DNA of 64,000 nucleotides, taken from contig NC_088912.1 in NCBI RefSeq assembly GCF_963576675.1, positions 55,390,395 to 55,454,394 of the forward strand, read 5' to 3'. The DNA comes from Euphorbia lathyris. Taxonomy: Eukaryota; Streptophyta; Magnoliopsida; Malpighiales; Euphorbiaceae. Each line of letters starts with the position of its first letter. Within the stretch, counting starts at the first letter, position 1. Below, piece after piece: positions 30,980 through 42,065 of this stretch. Under the pieces are notes generated by a model. The model was not told where the DNA came from and searched no databases. It worked only from the letters and a program-made list of their open reading frames with translations. The position numbers were made by a program, and so were the translations under genes.

Positions 30980-33492
30980 TTATAAAGGGCTTTCCATTGA
31001 GCTTACAACTGCCTTGTAGGTATGAGGCTCCGCCTCTACCATATAGGTTAGAAAATCTGGGCCAAATGATTTTCCTACCCTAGCTCTCTTACTCCTTCTA
31101 AGCTTAGCATCTTCCTCAATTTCAACATCAGTTTCTTGTTGAGGGTCCGGACTGTTTTCATCAATAGTTTCTAAAGCCCGTTTGGGTCTCAAACCATCTT
31201 CTTTTTCCTTACAAGGAAATATATTTTCAAAGAATGATGCATTCTTTGATTCCATGATGGTGTTCTTATGAATTTCAGGATTTTTAGATTCATGCACAAG
31301 AAATCTGTATGCATTACTGTGAAACGCATAGCCAATGAAAATACAATCCACCGTCTTTGGACCTATTTTCATTCTTTTTGGCAATGGAGCCATTACTTTA
31401 GCAAGACACCCCCACACTTTCAAGTAATTATAGGTAGGTTTTCTTCCCTTCCATAATTCATATGGGGTCTTGTCTAATTTATTGCGGGGCACTCTATTTA
31501 AAAGGTGATTTGCCGATAAAATAGCTTCCCCCACATGTTCTGTGGCAACCTAGAACTGTTTAGCATTGCGTTCATCATTTCCTTTAAGGTACATTTTTTA
31601 CGCTCCGCCACTCCATTAGAATGAGGAGAGTATGGTGGTGTTACCTCATGAATAATTCCATGTTAGGAGCAAAATTCGCCAAATGGTTCAACATATTCAC
31701 CACCAAGATCGCTTCTAACCACTTTAATCTTTTTATTAAGTTGGTTTTCCACCTCTTGTTTATAGAGAATAAATTTCTCTATAGACTCGTCTTTGCTTTT
31801 AAGCAAATATACATAACAATATTTGGTACTGCCATCAATGAAAGTAATAAAGTATTTATTACCTCCTCTAGTTTGAATAAACTTTAAGTCACAAATATCA
31901 CTGTGGATTTCAAGCGGTGCTGTTTTTCTTTCAACTGAATGGAACGAAGATTTTGTTAATTTTGACTCTACACAAATTTCACATTTATGTTTATAATCAA
32001 TTGAGAATGAAGGGATATATATCTAAATTAATTAATCTACGCATCATATTAGAATTAACATGTCCAAGCCTACCATGCCATAAATTAAATGACTCAATGA
32101 TATAAATGGAAGAAACGTCATTCTTATTAATATTCATTGAACTTGGATTTACAAGAAATTGCATTAAATTTCCACATCCCATTGGATACATATCCTTTTC
32201 CCACATACATTCCCCTTTTAGTCAAAGTAAACTTTTCGGCTTTGAAGACCATCCTAAAGTCGTGTGTACTAAGGATGCTTCCTGAAACCAAGTTCTTTCG
32301 AATCTCTAGAACATACAAGACATTCTGCAGCTTCACTCCCTTCCCAGAAGTCATCTTTAGAATTATAGTCCCAATCCCCTTAATTTTAGAGGTAGCAGAA
32401 TTTCCCATAAAGAGCTTTTCTCTAGTCCAAGGAGTGAGTTTAACAAAGGACTCCTTGTCACAACAAACATGACGTGTGGCACCAGTATCTAGCCACCATT
32501 CCCTTGGGTTGGAATCAATCATGTTGACTTCCGACACCACAACACATAAATTAATGTCTGATACATCTTATTCTGTGGTTTCCATTACATGTGCTTCATT
32601 TGGCCTAACCCTATTTGGTAGCTTGCAATTAGATCACATATGACCCCTTCTATTATAATTGTAGCATTTTCCACTAAATTTGGTATTTTTGGATATGCCA
32701 CCTTTAGGACCCCATTTCGGCTTCTTGCTTTTGCCTTTCTTGAAGTTCTCATTTGTCTCCACCATATTTGCCTTAGCCACAGACTGACTAGCCATATTGG
32801 AGACTTTCTTCTTTGTGCCTCTATTGTCCTCCTCAATTCGGAGTCGGACAATAAGTTCCTCAACTATCATTTCCTTTCGCTTATGCTTAAGGTAATTTTT
32901 GAAATCCTTCCTTCCAGGCGGCAATTTTTCTATTATTGCTGCCACTTGGAACGATTCAGAAATTGACATACGTTCGACATGGATTTCATGGATAATTAGT
33001 TGTAAATCTTGCACTTAACTTACAACTTTCTTGGAATCTATCATGTTATAATTCATAAATTGCCCAACTAAGAATTTCTTAGCCCCGACATCCTCTGATT
33101 TATATTTATGGTCCAGAGATTCCCATAATTCCTTTACCGTTTGCTTGACTTGGTAAACACTATAAAGTGCATCAGTCAAGCCGTTTAAAATATAATTACG
33201 GCAAAGGAAGTCAGAATGCTTCCATTGCATTAAAGGCAGTAGCAGCATCTACCTCATCCTCTCTGATTATAGGAGGATCATCCTTTAAGCATTTAGCCAA
33301 GTTAAGAAGCATAGTAAGGTAAAACAACATTTTTTGTTGCCACGTTTTAAAATTCACACCTGTGAATTTTTCAGGACGTTCACTGTGGCTGACAGATGTT
33401 GGCACAGATACTGGCAGACGATCAGGTTGTGGAATCTCCGTGTTATGATTCACGTTAGAACCGGTTCCGTTTGTGTTCTCAATCTCAACCAT
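30980..33492 (-). pseudogene. Copia-1 gag-protease-integrase, ends before RT
   Basis: On the minus strand gag starts at 33492 (MVEIENTNGTGS) with KFTGVNFKTWQQKMLFYLT. The zinc knuckle near 32640 reads CYNYNRRGHM, where the second Cys has become Tyr, followed by a stop. Protease WWLDTGATRHVC lies near 32490, then the gag-pre-integrase region. The integrase core is decayed between 31560 and 32100, but its C-terminal part is open (31534-30980: NHLLNRVPRNKLDKTPYELW, KVWGCLAKV). The frame ends at SSMESPL exactly where the SIRE-like LTR begins; in intact Copia the RT domain would follow. Multiple stops and shifts make this a dead copy. The GVNFKTWQQKM style suggests a Tork/Tnt1-related lineage. Confidence 0.82.
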
Positions 33493-34580
33493 TTTTTTCT
33501 AAAACTTCAAACAGATTAAGTTAGAAACAAAAACAATAATCTGTTTCAAACAAATAGGAAAATAAAATAAACAGATATAATTTGTTTTACTGTATCCTGA
33601 TATAGAACTTATTTAACACCAAAACTTTGAAAGAAAAAACCTACTTGTCAATTACCAAACAAACACAGAACATACCATAATTTTTCAAAGACACATTCAA
33701 TTTGAAAACCCACTAACTTATAATCCTACTGATACCAAAGGAACTAAAAAATATTAAAATTCCAAAGTCACTGACCCTTCGTATGATTCTATAAAAATTA
33801 GTTATGCATGTTACTAATCTTAACATATCAAAAAAAAAACATAAAGCATCATAAAAGGTTGTTGGCCCGATGGAAAGAGTAGTAGATAAAATAAATCAGT
33901 ATGCATGAAGTATATAAACAAAAAATTGATTTACTTCATGATTTATATAAAGAAAAACATTTATAAATAATTTTGAGTTTTATTGTATCATAGCAATAAC
34001 ATTACGAATACGGGAGATGAAATGGAGCAGGATGTATTACACTAAAATAACAGAAAGCATGTATCAGTTTGTCTTTTGGAAAAAATAAAAAACATTTAAT
34101 TATGTCTTAAGAATGTTAGAAATGATTAAACCAAAAACAAACAAACACAGAAAGAAAACATGAACAGGAAATAAGAAATTAAAGGGAAAGAGTTTAGACA
34201 AATCCGAAGCCTGTATTAGCAGTTTCCTTAAGACAGATGTTGTCGCTATTGACAATCGTCTCCGAGGATACAACAGATTACGCAAGCGAACTCTTACCGA
34301 GTGTATAATAGTTATCACCGAAGTAGAACAAAACAACACGTACAGAGAGCAGAAATACTTCAGAGAGTAAATTTTCAAAGTATGTAAAACTAAGAGCGTC
34401 ATCATGTATATATAGAACTTGAATGGACATGTCTGTTCTCGAATGAACACGACTATTCATGAACGAACATGACTGTTCACGAACTGACACGACTAATGAT
34501 GAACGAACACAAGTGTTCATGAACAAGGATGACTATTGGAATTTATACTAATTTCATTTATATATATAAATTTTCCAACA
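33493..34580 (-). repeat. Copia-1 5' LTR, PBS and leader
   Basis: On the minus strand the LTR starts TGTTGGAAAATTT at 34580 and runs to about 33740; the inner border is uncertain because a clean CA end is not visible. TGGTATCAGTAGGAT at 33737-33723 is a diverged initiator-Met primer-binding site (usual form TGGTATCAGAGC). A 230-bp leader separates it from the gag ATG at 33492. CATGACTGTTCATGAACG-type short repeats (34410-34530) lie in the outer part of the LTR. Confidence 0.65.
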
Positions 34581-36170
34581 ATTACAAGTACTAAATAGGG
34601 ATTATGATTTGTATTTATACCTTTGTTTGTTGCTTCTTCTGTTGTTTTTTATTTCTAGATCCATTTCCTGAACTATGTTCTTGATTTCAAGAATTGCGAC
34701 TTCTTTCACTCAAACTTTAATTTTCAGAATCACTTAACTTTTCATTATGCTAATAATTTACGACTTCTGCATAAGTTATGTTGTCTTCCATCATTCTATT
34801 TCTAAAAATTTCATCAAAATCCAGACCATCAAAACTTTTATGAAACTTAGAGAGAATTGAAGTAAATGAACAAATATGTTTCTTTCTTATTGAAATGAAT
34901 CACTAAGATCTCGGCTATATATTTACAACTATACAATGATGTTGTACAATCTATACTGCTTGTTCTTTGTAACATTCCTAAAACCACATATGAATCTTCC
35001 CACATTCATATATGTTTTCATGATTCAATATATACATTTTAGATTCATCTCATTGTTATTGGAAGTTTCATATGTATAATGCGATTACCGTGCGATTAGT
35101 AGGCGATTAGTGTGTCGTTAAGATGTAACGATTGATTAATTGAGTTAGGACTTAAATGAATGAATAAATATAATCTTAATTGATTAATTTACACTTTTAG
35201 ATGTCTGGAATTGAAGTTTGTGAGCAAACACATCACTAAGCATAAGGTGTCACCCATGGTTAAGACCAAGTATGCCTCTTTGATTCAAAAAGATGCATAT
35301 GACTAACTCATTCCTTATCATTCTCAGCCACAATTTCGATCATTTCTTCTAAAAACCTTCATATTACATAACCTAAACCCCTTCAAAGAAAACTCTTCCA
35401 ATTTCTTCCATTTTCAAGCCAAACAAGTCAAGTTAGGAAGCATAATTGGTGAAGAAATTAATTGAAGGTTAGTAGACTGTTTTAGCATCTTTTCTATGAG
35501 TTTGAGATTCTGAAATACCTATGTATGATGATAGGATTTGTTTAGGTTGAGTTAAGATTGGTTTTGTTGAGTTTTGGTGTTGTTGAAATTGGTTTTAGGC
35601 TGTCTAAATGGAGGTATGCATCAAGTGTCCTAAACAGAAATATAGGGTGTTGTTTTCAGTCATCTTGTGAAATGTTTTTCATCTTGATATTTTTTGAATT
35701 TGGAAATACATAAAGAATAAACTATTTTCATATATATGTTAAGAAACTCTCTCTAAAATAAGAGACTTTAATTCAATATATAGATGAAGTAAACCTTGAT
35801 GGAGCATGACTGCCTCGAAATTGAATGTCATGTAAGGTAGCCATGTTGATGTAGCATTTTGAGGACCTTAGGGTCAGAATTTGGCAAAGTTTATCCATAT
35901 AAAAGTGTTTCTAACTATTTGAAGTATATGTCTGTAAAAGGATTTGGAAATCCATTGTGTTTATTGTGAGCTAGGTTGAGTGAATTACGGTAGATGAAAA
36001 TCTGGATAGTATGTTTCCTGGCTAGAAACAGGACAAAATCACTTTTCATGTCATATATTGTGTAGAAGTGATATTAATATGAATTTTGGATATGTTACAC
36101 CCATATATGTCTAGTTTCAGTAGGTTTAAGAAACAGGGCATTTGGAGTTAGTGTCTTGTAAATATCAGTA
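34581..36170. other. unassigned AT-rich sequence
   Basis: No ORF, RNA gene or transposon end was supported. Parts from 35300 to 36130 read like the interior of an old LTR (CAGAAACAGGG-like phrases near 36020-36140), but there is no partner or PBS to show this. Confidence 0.25.
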
Positions 36171-37704
36171 AAACCTCTATATAGGAATACATTTGGGACT
36201 GAGTTATTTGTATAACAATTGGGAGGTTATTACTAAATAGAGTTTGGTATAATAAAATTTCTCAACACATAAAATTTTAAATTTTTAACAATAACAAGAA
36301 GTCTCTAATTTTTAACAATAACAAGAACAAATTAAATATTTAGAACTTCAATTTAGAGTTTAGGTTTTCAATATATAGATAATTGGAGGAGTTTTATGGG
36401 AAAAATGTAAACATCAATGAGAATATTAAATATTTATAATTTCAAATTGTAGTTTGTGTTTCCAACTCATAGATAATTTCAATAGTTTTTTTTTAATATT
36501 TTATAATTTAACAAAAACGGTGAGTTTTTGGTGTGAAGTGGCGCGACTCTTTGAAGTTGAAAAGTTCTGTCGCTTCGTTCCTCGACTTCTTCCTCGACTC
36601 CTTCCTCATTTCTATCTTCTCTCATTTCTACAGTCGATCAACTTTGGTTTTGATAGAAGATTTGCTTTCTGTATTTCATCGATTATAACGTGTATTTGTT
36701 CCTCTGAACTTTGGTTAGTTGCTTATCTTCTTCGTTTTTTATGTTCATTATTTTTGTTTGCATTTTTTTGCTTTTTCGTTTTTTTCGTGAATTTGTTCGT
36801 CTGAACGAGGTTTGTTGCTTTATGTTCTTTGTTTATTTTGTTGTTTTATGTTTTCGTTGATTTTGAGAGCGATTTTCTATAGTTTTTTTATTTTCTAGGG
36901 TTTCGTTTGTTTGAACTTTATGGAGAAGTTTCTGTATGTTTTTCTATGTTTTTTGTATTCAAATGTATTCAGTTTGAGAATGTTTTTATGTTGTTCTATT
37001 ATTGTTTTATATTTTGTATTTGTTGTTCTAAAATTATGAACTTATGTTATGTTAATGAGATATTATTTTGTTTTATGTTTGTTCTCTATTTTTAAGTTTT
37101 GATACCTAATTTTTGTTGCTTTTTGATTTGTAGGTTTTCCATTTGTTTGAAATCTGTAAGTTTGTTGTGGTTTGATTTTTAAATTTAGTGAGTTTCAAAA
37201 TGATTTTATTTTTGTTCTATGTTTGTTCTATATTTGCATGTGTTTGTTCTAAAATTTTGAACAATTATTCTGTTAATGAGATATTGGTTTGTTTGGGGTT
37301 TTCACTTGTTTGAACTTTCAAAGTTTGTTGCGGTATGATTTTGTATGGTTTTTGTATTCAAATTTAGTCAGTTTTAGAACGTTTTTATGTTTGTTCTATT
37401 TTTGTTTTATATTTTTGCATTTGTTGTTCTAAAATATTGAACATATGTTCTGTTGATGAGTTATTGCTTTGTTAAATTACTTTATGTTTTGTTGATGAGT
37501 TATTGCATTTGTTTTATGTTTTGTTCTATATTTGTTTTATATTTGCATTTGTTTGTTCTAAAATGTTAGTAACATGATTGATCAGAATTTGCTTGATGAA
37601 ATTATTGAAGAATATGGTTCTGATGAAGATATGAAAAATAAGAAAAAAGGTAAGAGTGTTGTTCATGTTGAAGATACAAGTGCAAAAAGACATACATCTA
37701 GAAG

Positions 37705-38281
37705 TAGAGGTGGCAAAATGACACACGACACGAACACGACACGAACACGACACGAATTTTTAGTGTTAGTGTTGAGCTTAATAGGTAATTGGTCATTTTA
37801 GGGTTGACACGCTAATTCTTGGGTTGGGTTAGTGTTGATATGTGAACCCGAAAACGACACGAAATGACACGGATATTGAAAATTATTGTTATATTCTCTC
37901 GTGTTTTTTATGTCACTTTATTAATAAAGATAATAAAATTATAATTATTAATTGCAAATATTGATTTGAATTTCCTAAATATTTATAAACACATTACATG
38001 ACCCTCTAACATGATATTATCGAACTTTTCGATAATTATTATTAACATACTAATCTAAAAATGATATAAATGTTTAAAAACAGTACCATACCTTCTTGTA
38101 TTTTTAAGAGTTATTATTAATATATATGCATAACAAAATTACATGTAACCCGAAAACACGACACAAAATCGACACTAACCCGAACAGGTTAACACGACTT
38201 TGGCACGAAAGTTTTTGGGTTGGGTTTGGGTTTACTCTTTTTGACACGAACACGACTCGGACACGATAATTGCCAGGTCTA
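37705..38281. mobile_element. non-autonomous hAT inserted in the Ulp1-like exon
   Basis: The ends TAGAGGTGGCAA and TTGCCAGGTCTA are inverted and flanked by the perfect 8-bp TSD TCTAGAAG (37697-37704, 38282-38289). Subterminal arrays of ACACGAC/GTGTCG motifs lie at both ends. Removing the element plus one TSD copy restores a continuous reading frame, which shows it landed inside a coding exon. A related truncated copy is at 55090. Confidence 0.92.
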
Positions 38282-38381
38282 TCTAGAAGATTTAAGAGGA
38301 CTTCTAAAAGACCTTCAATGTCAGCCATTCCTGCTGACAATGATTTGCTCTCTAGTTATGTCGTTCCGTCTAATAATTTGT

Positions 38382-38575
38382 TGAGGCGGCAAACAATGAG
38401 TCAATCTATCAAAGGTGCGTTGAGGCGGGAAACAATTAGTCAATCTAGCATAGGTACGTTTAGGCGGCAAACAAGGAGTCAATCTATCAAAGGTGCGTTG
38501 AGGCGGGAAATAAGTAGTCAATCTAGCATAGGTACGTTTAGACGGCAAACAAGGAGTCTATCTAGCAAAGGTTTT
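38382..38575 (+). repeat. 39-bp in-frame tandem repeat
   Basis: Five units of 39 bp encode 13-residue repeats alternating RRQTxSQSIKGAL and RRExxSQSSIGTF, so the unit is a 78-bp dimer. Spacing is exact and in frame within the Ulp1-like gene. The encoded stretch is basic and Ser/Gln-rich, likely disordered. Confidence 0.88.
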
Positions 38576-41500
38576 GATTCTTCTCAAGTTTTTGAACCTT
38601 CTTTTGATGCTTTAAAGGAAGATGTTGATGCTAGGAAGGTAAAGAAAGTTAAGTTTGCAAGAAACCTATCTGTTGCTTCTAGGTTTTTAAAGAAGCGGAA
38701 GAAGGTTGTTAGTGTAGGTGATGATGAAAATATTTCTAAAAGGAATAAGGTTGCTCTTGGTCAAAGAATACCTCCTAAACAGTTTATGGGTATTCTTAAT
38801 GATATTCCGGAGACTCATAAGGATGCAATTAGACGGATTGGATTTGGTGGTTTTTTGCATCTAAGTTTAGATGTTCATAATGCTTCTTTTTGTGAAAAAC
38901 TTGTCAATAGTTTTAATGTTGATAGGTGTAGCCTTATGCTAGATAATAGTGAAGAATTGAAGTTTGTTAAGGATGATTTTCAAGCTGTTTATGGCTTGCC
39001 TTGTGGAGGTGTAGAGATTGAGGAGCCACAAGATGTTGGGGAAGATGATTGTTCAGATTTTTTTGCTCAATGGATGTCTTATTTTGGATTTGAGAGTGGA
39101 AGTCCAATTAATAGTATTGTAATTGCTAAGCTGAATGGTCTGAAGACAAAACCATTGTGTGATGAGTTTTTGTTGCATTTTGTATTTTGTGCAGTGAATT
39201 ATTGTATTCGTTCAACCAAGAACCAGGCTATGAACTATAAATTTCTTTATAGTTGTAGGAATGTTAATGAGATTGCAAATCTAGACTGGTGTTCTTTTGC
39301 ATATAAGCATTTGTTGGATTCTGTCAGTGATTGGAATAGGAGTCCTACTTTTTTCACAGGCCCCCTTCCTTTCTTGTTAGTAAGTATAATTTTCTTTTTT
39401 TGATTATGTGTTTGACAATATTTGTTGGTTGTTTATTTTTTTAATTTGTGTATAACTTGTTCATTTTTGTTATTTTTTTCTAGCTAAGTTATTTTGATAG
39501 GCTTCAACGAGCTAATGTTGTTAATCCAAGAGATTATCCATTGATATCTGTTTGGAATAAAGAACGAATTCAAAAGAGAATGGAGAAGTTGAGGGAATTT
39601 GGAAGTGGGATTGTGTTAAAGAGAATATTGGTAGGAGAAAATTTGGTAAGAGAAAGTATGGATGGGGATGAAGGAAATTTGCAAAGAGAAGCAGCGAATA
39701 GGAATGAAGATAATCAAGATGCTGTAGGAGCCAATAGGAAGGAATGTGGAGAAGCTTCTTCTAGTGGACCAGCTGAAATTTTTGTACGTTATTACAGCTT
39801 TCCCTTTGTTTTTAAATTTTAGAACATTCTTATTAAATTTTAGAACATGCTTAATATTATTTATAACATGCCCTGTTTTTTATTATGGATTTGTATATGC
39901 AGGAATTTCTTACTAAGTTCCAATCATTAGCTAAAGAACTGGGTTCTAAAGTTAATAAAATGTACTGTATGTTGAAAGAAGCTAATGTTGTTTTTGGTGA
40001 AGATGGTACAAGTGTTGAGATGGGTAATGTAATCAAGAGCTTATGGAGTAAATATACTCGAGGCAATGAAGATCCGGTTACTCAAAGTGAAGGAGGGAAA
40101 GAAGAAGTAGTTAATGAGAACAAAGCGAAAAGTAAAAAAGATACAGGAATGGCTGGAGATTTTGAATGTGATTTGTCTAGTCAAGATAGTCATCCTTATC
40201 TTAATTCTGAATTTTTTGATGAGATAGATGCTTTGGTTGAAAGAATAAAAAGAGAGAAGAAAGATCAGAGAGAAAGTGAAACTCCAATGAAGAAATCTGA
40301 AGAAAAATATTCTTGTCCAAATTTTAATTTGTTGAGTCAAGAGTTGCATGATTTTGTTGGAGCTGAAGGTGGATTTACACAAGCAAATTTTTTTGTTGAG
40401 AAAGTGGATTTTGCAGATGTGAAGAATAATTCTGATCCTGAAGTAATGTATGTGATAAGAATTATTTTATATTTTGTTTATGTTTTTTAATATTTTTTAT
40501 ATTTTAGAACATATGCCTTATTGTTTAGGACATGCGTTTTATGTTTCTGATTATGTTATTCATTTTTTATGTTTTAAGGTGGTTTGTTTTGTCAACAGGT
40601 TTGTTGTTGATGATGAAGTTGATAACGTGGTGATACAAGATGCGGTGGATGTAGATTTGCAAACTTTGCCTAGAAATATTCCAGATAAGTTACAGATGTT
40701 GTGCAAATGGGCTAATGTGGAGTTGGTGAAAGAGAATTTTGTGAGCTATGTTGTTGGTGAAGAATTGTTTGGACATGCTGCTAAAACATTATTGTTGAGG
40801 CATGAATCATGATATATATTCTATGGTTCATATGGAAGAGATAACTTGCAACGTTATAATTTTCTATATGAGGTATTTTGTTTTTGAAATGTTATAGTTT
40901 TATTTATATTAGTTGTAGTTGATTCTTACTATGTACTTTAATGTTTTTATGTAGCTACTTGTTTAATTTGTTGAAGAAAAGAGGAATGGACAAATTGTTT
41001 TATTTTGTTGATCCTCATTACACTTATTCAATTGGAAGTACTAAAACAGTAAGCCAACGCTCATATGAGTTGATGAATCGATTGAAGATGTCCACGATGG
41101 ATAAGTCTATCTTTTTGTGTCCATATAATACAGGGTATGAATATTTTAGTTATTTTATTTAATATTTTTGTAAGTAATTTTCTTTATTTTGAAATAATAA
41201 TAGTATTATTTTCAGTGGACACTGGACGTTGTCAGTTATCGATGTGATGAATTTTAGAGCTTATTGGTTGAATCCGTTGAGAACGCGTTTGCCAAATGGA
41301 GATGTATGGATGGATGTTGTGAATGAGTATGTTTTTTTGTTTATATTTTGTTTTATAGTTTATTTGATATATAATTATGTTTTAAGATTAAAATTATGTA
41401 CCTGATTTTAATGAATTTCATTTTAACAGCGCTCTTCTATTATGCTCTGAGAATGATCAAATTAAAGTCAAATGGACTGCACTTTTGGTAACTCTTAACT

Positions 41501-42065
41501 TGTATATTGGTTTTGTACATGTGTGAAATTGTTTAAAACATAAAGGTTAGATTGATGTACATGATTTTAATGTTGTGCTTGTTGTGTTGTAGGGTGTGCC
41601 AGAGCAGAAAGATCATAAAACATGTGTTTTTTTGTAATGCGGTACATGAGAGATATTGTGATGGACAATGATTTGAAGTTTGCTGAAAATGTATAGTGCA
41701 CTTATAATAAAGGTTTTGTTGCATTATTTTGAAATTATAGTTTGTTTTATGGTTTTAATTTTGTAGTGGAAAAGTAGGTGTGGTATGAAATATAGTCAAA
41801 TTGATTTGGATGAAGTTCGGAAAGAGTTTGTGGAAGAAGTGTTGAGAGTAGGAGTTACTGGACTTGATGGATGCTTTGCTGATGATGTTTCTGCTAGTAA
41901 TGGTAAGTGATATTTAAGAATTTTTGTAATTTAGATCATGTGCATGTGTTTTTGGAACATATGGTTTATATTTTAGAACATGAGAATAGAATTTAAGAGT
42001 ATGTGGTTTCTGTTTTGGAACATGGATAATTTTTTCCCCTTTTGTTATTTTTTTATGTTGTTAAT

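Larger units (their letters stand above)
37574..41902 (+). pseudogene. Ulp1/C48 cysteine protease-like gene, multi-exon, disabled
   Basis: Inferred exons: 37574-37704 joined to 38290-39379 (a hAT separates them), 39484-39783, 39903-40447, 40599-~40872, 40955-41134, 41216-41326, 41430-41487, 41593-41690, 41767-41902; further exons are lost. The N-terminal half has an acidic start, five 13-residue RR-Q/E-x-x-SQS repeats, and a plant-transposon domain (MGILNDIPETHKDAIRRIGF, DDFQAVYGLPCGG). The C-terminal protease part shows CPYNTGGHWTLSVID (catalytic His), YWLNPL where the catalytic Asp is expected, and PEQKDHKTC (catalytic Cys). Damage: in-frame TGA near 40810, a missing base in the T-run near 41631, Asp to Asn, and the hAT. 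Ulp1-like enzymes cleave SUMO-type tails; activity here is unlikely. Confidence 0.7.
36171..42065 (+). mobile_element. MULE-like segment carrying a Ulp1-like gene
   Basis: The left edge, GTAAAACCTCTATATAGGAATA near 36169-36192, resembles the AACCTCTATA... termini of plant MULE families, and the cargo is a C48 protease-like gene of the kind carried by Ulp1-bearing MULEs. No right end or TSD was found: the segment is cut off at about 42065 where Copia-2 sequence begins. The 5' part (36950-37565) and the introns share recurrent TTCTAAAAT..TTGAACAT / TTTTAGAACAT motifs. The transposon call is an inference from the cargo and the left edge. Confidence 0.5.

Noticed and set aside
36454..36804. 116-codon frame before the Ulp1-like gene
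   Set aside because: Phe/Leu-rich T-rich leader sequence without recognised motifs; more likely 5' untranslated or terminal element sequence.
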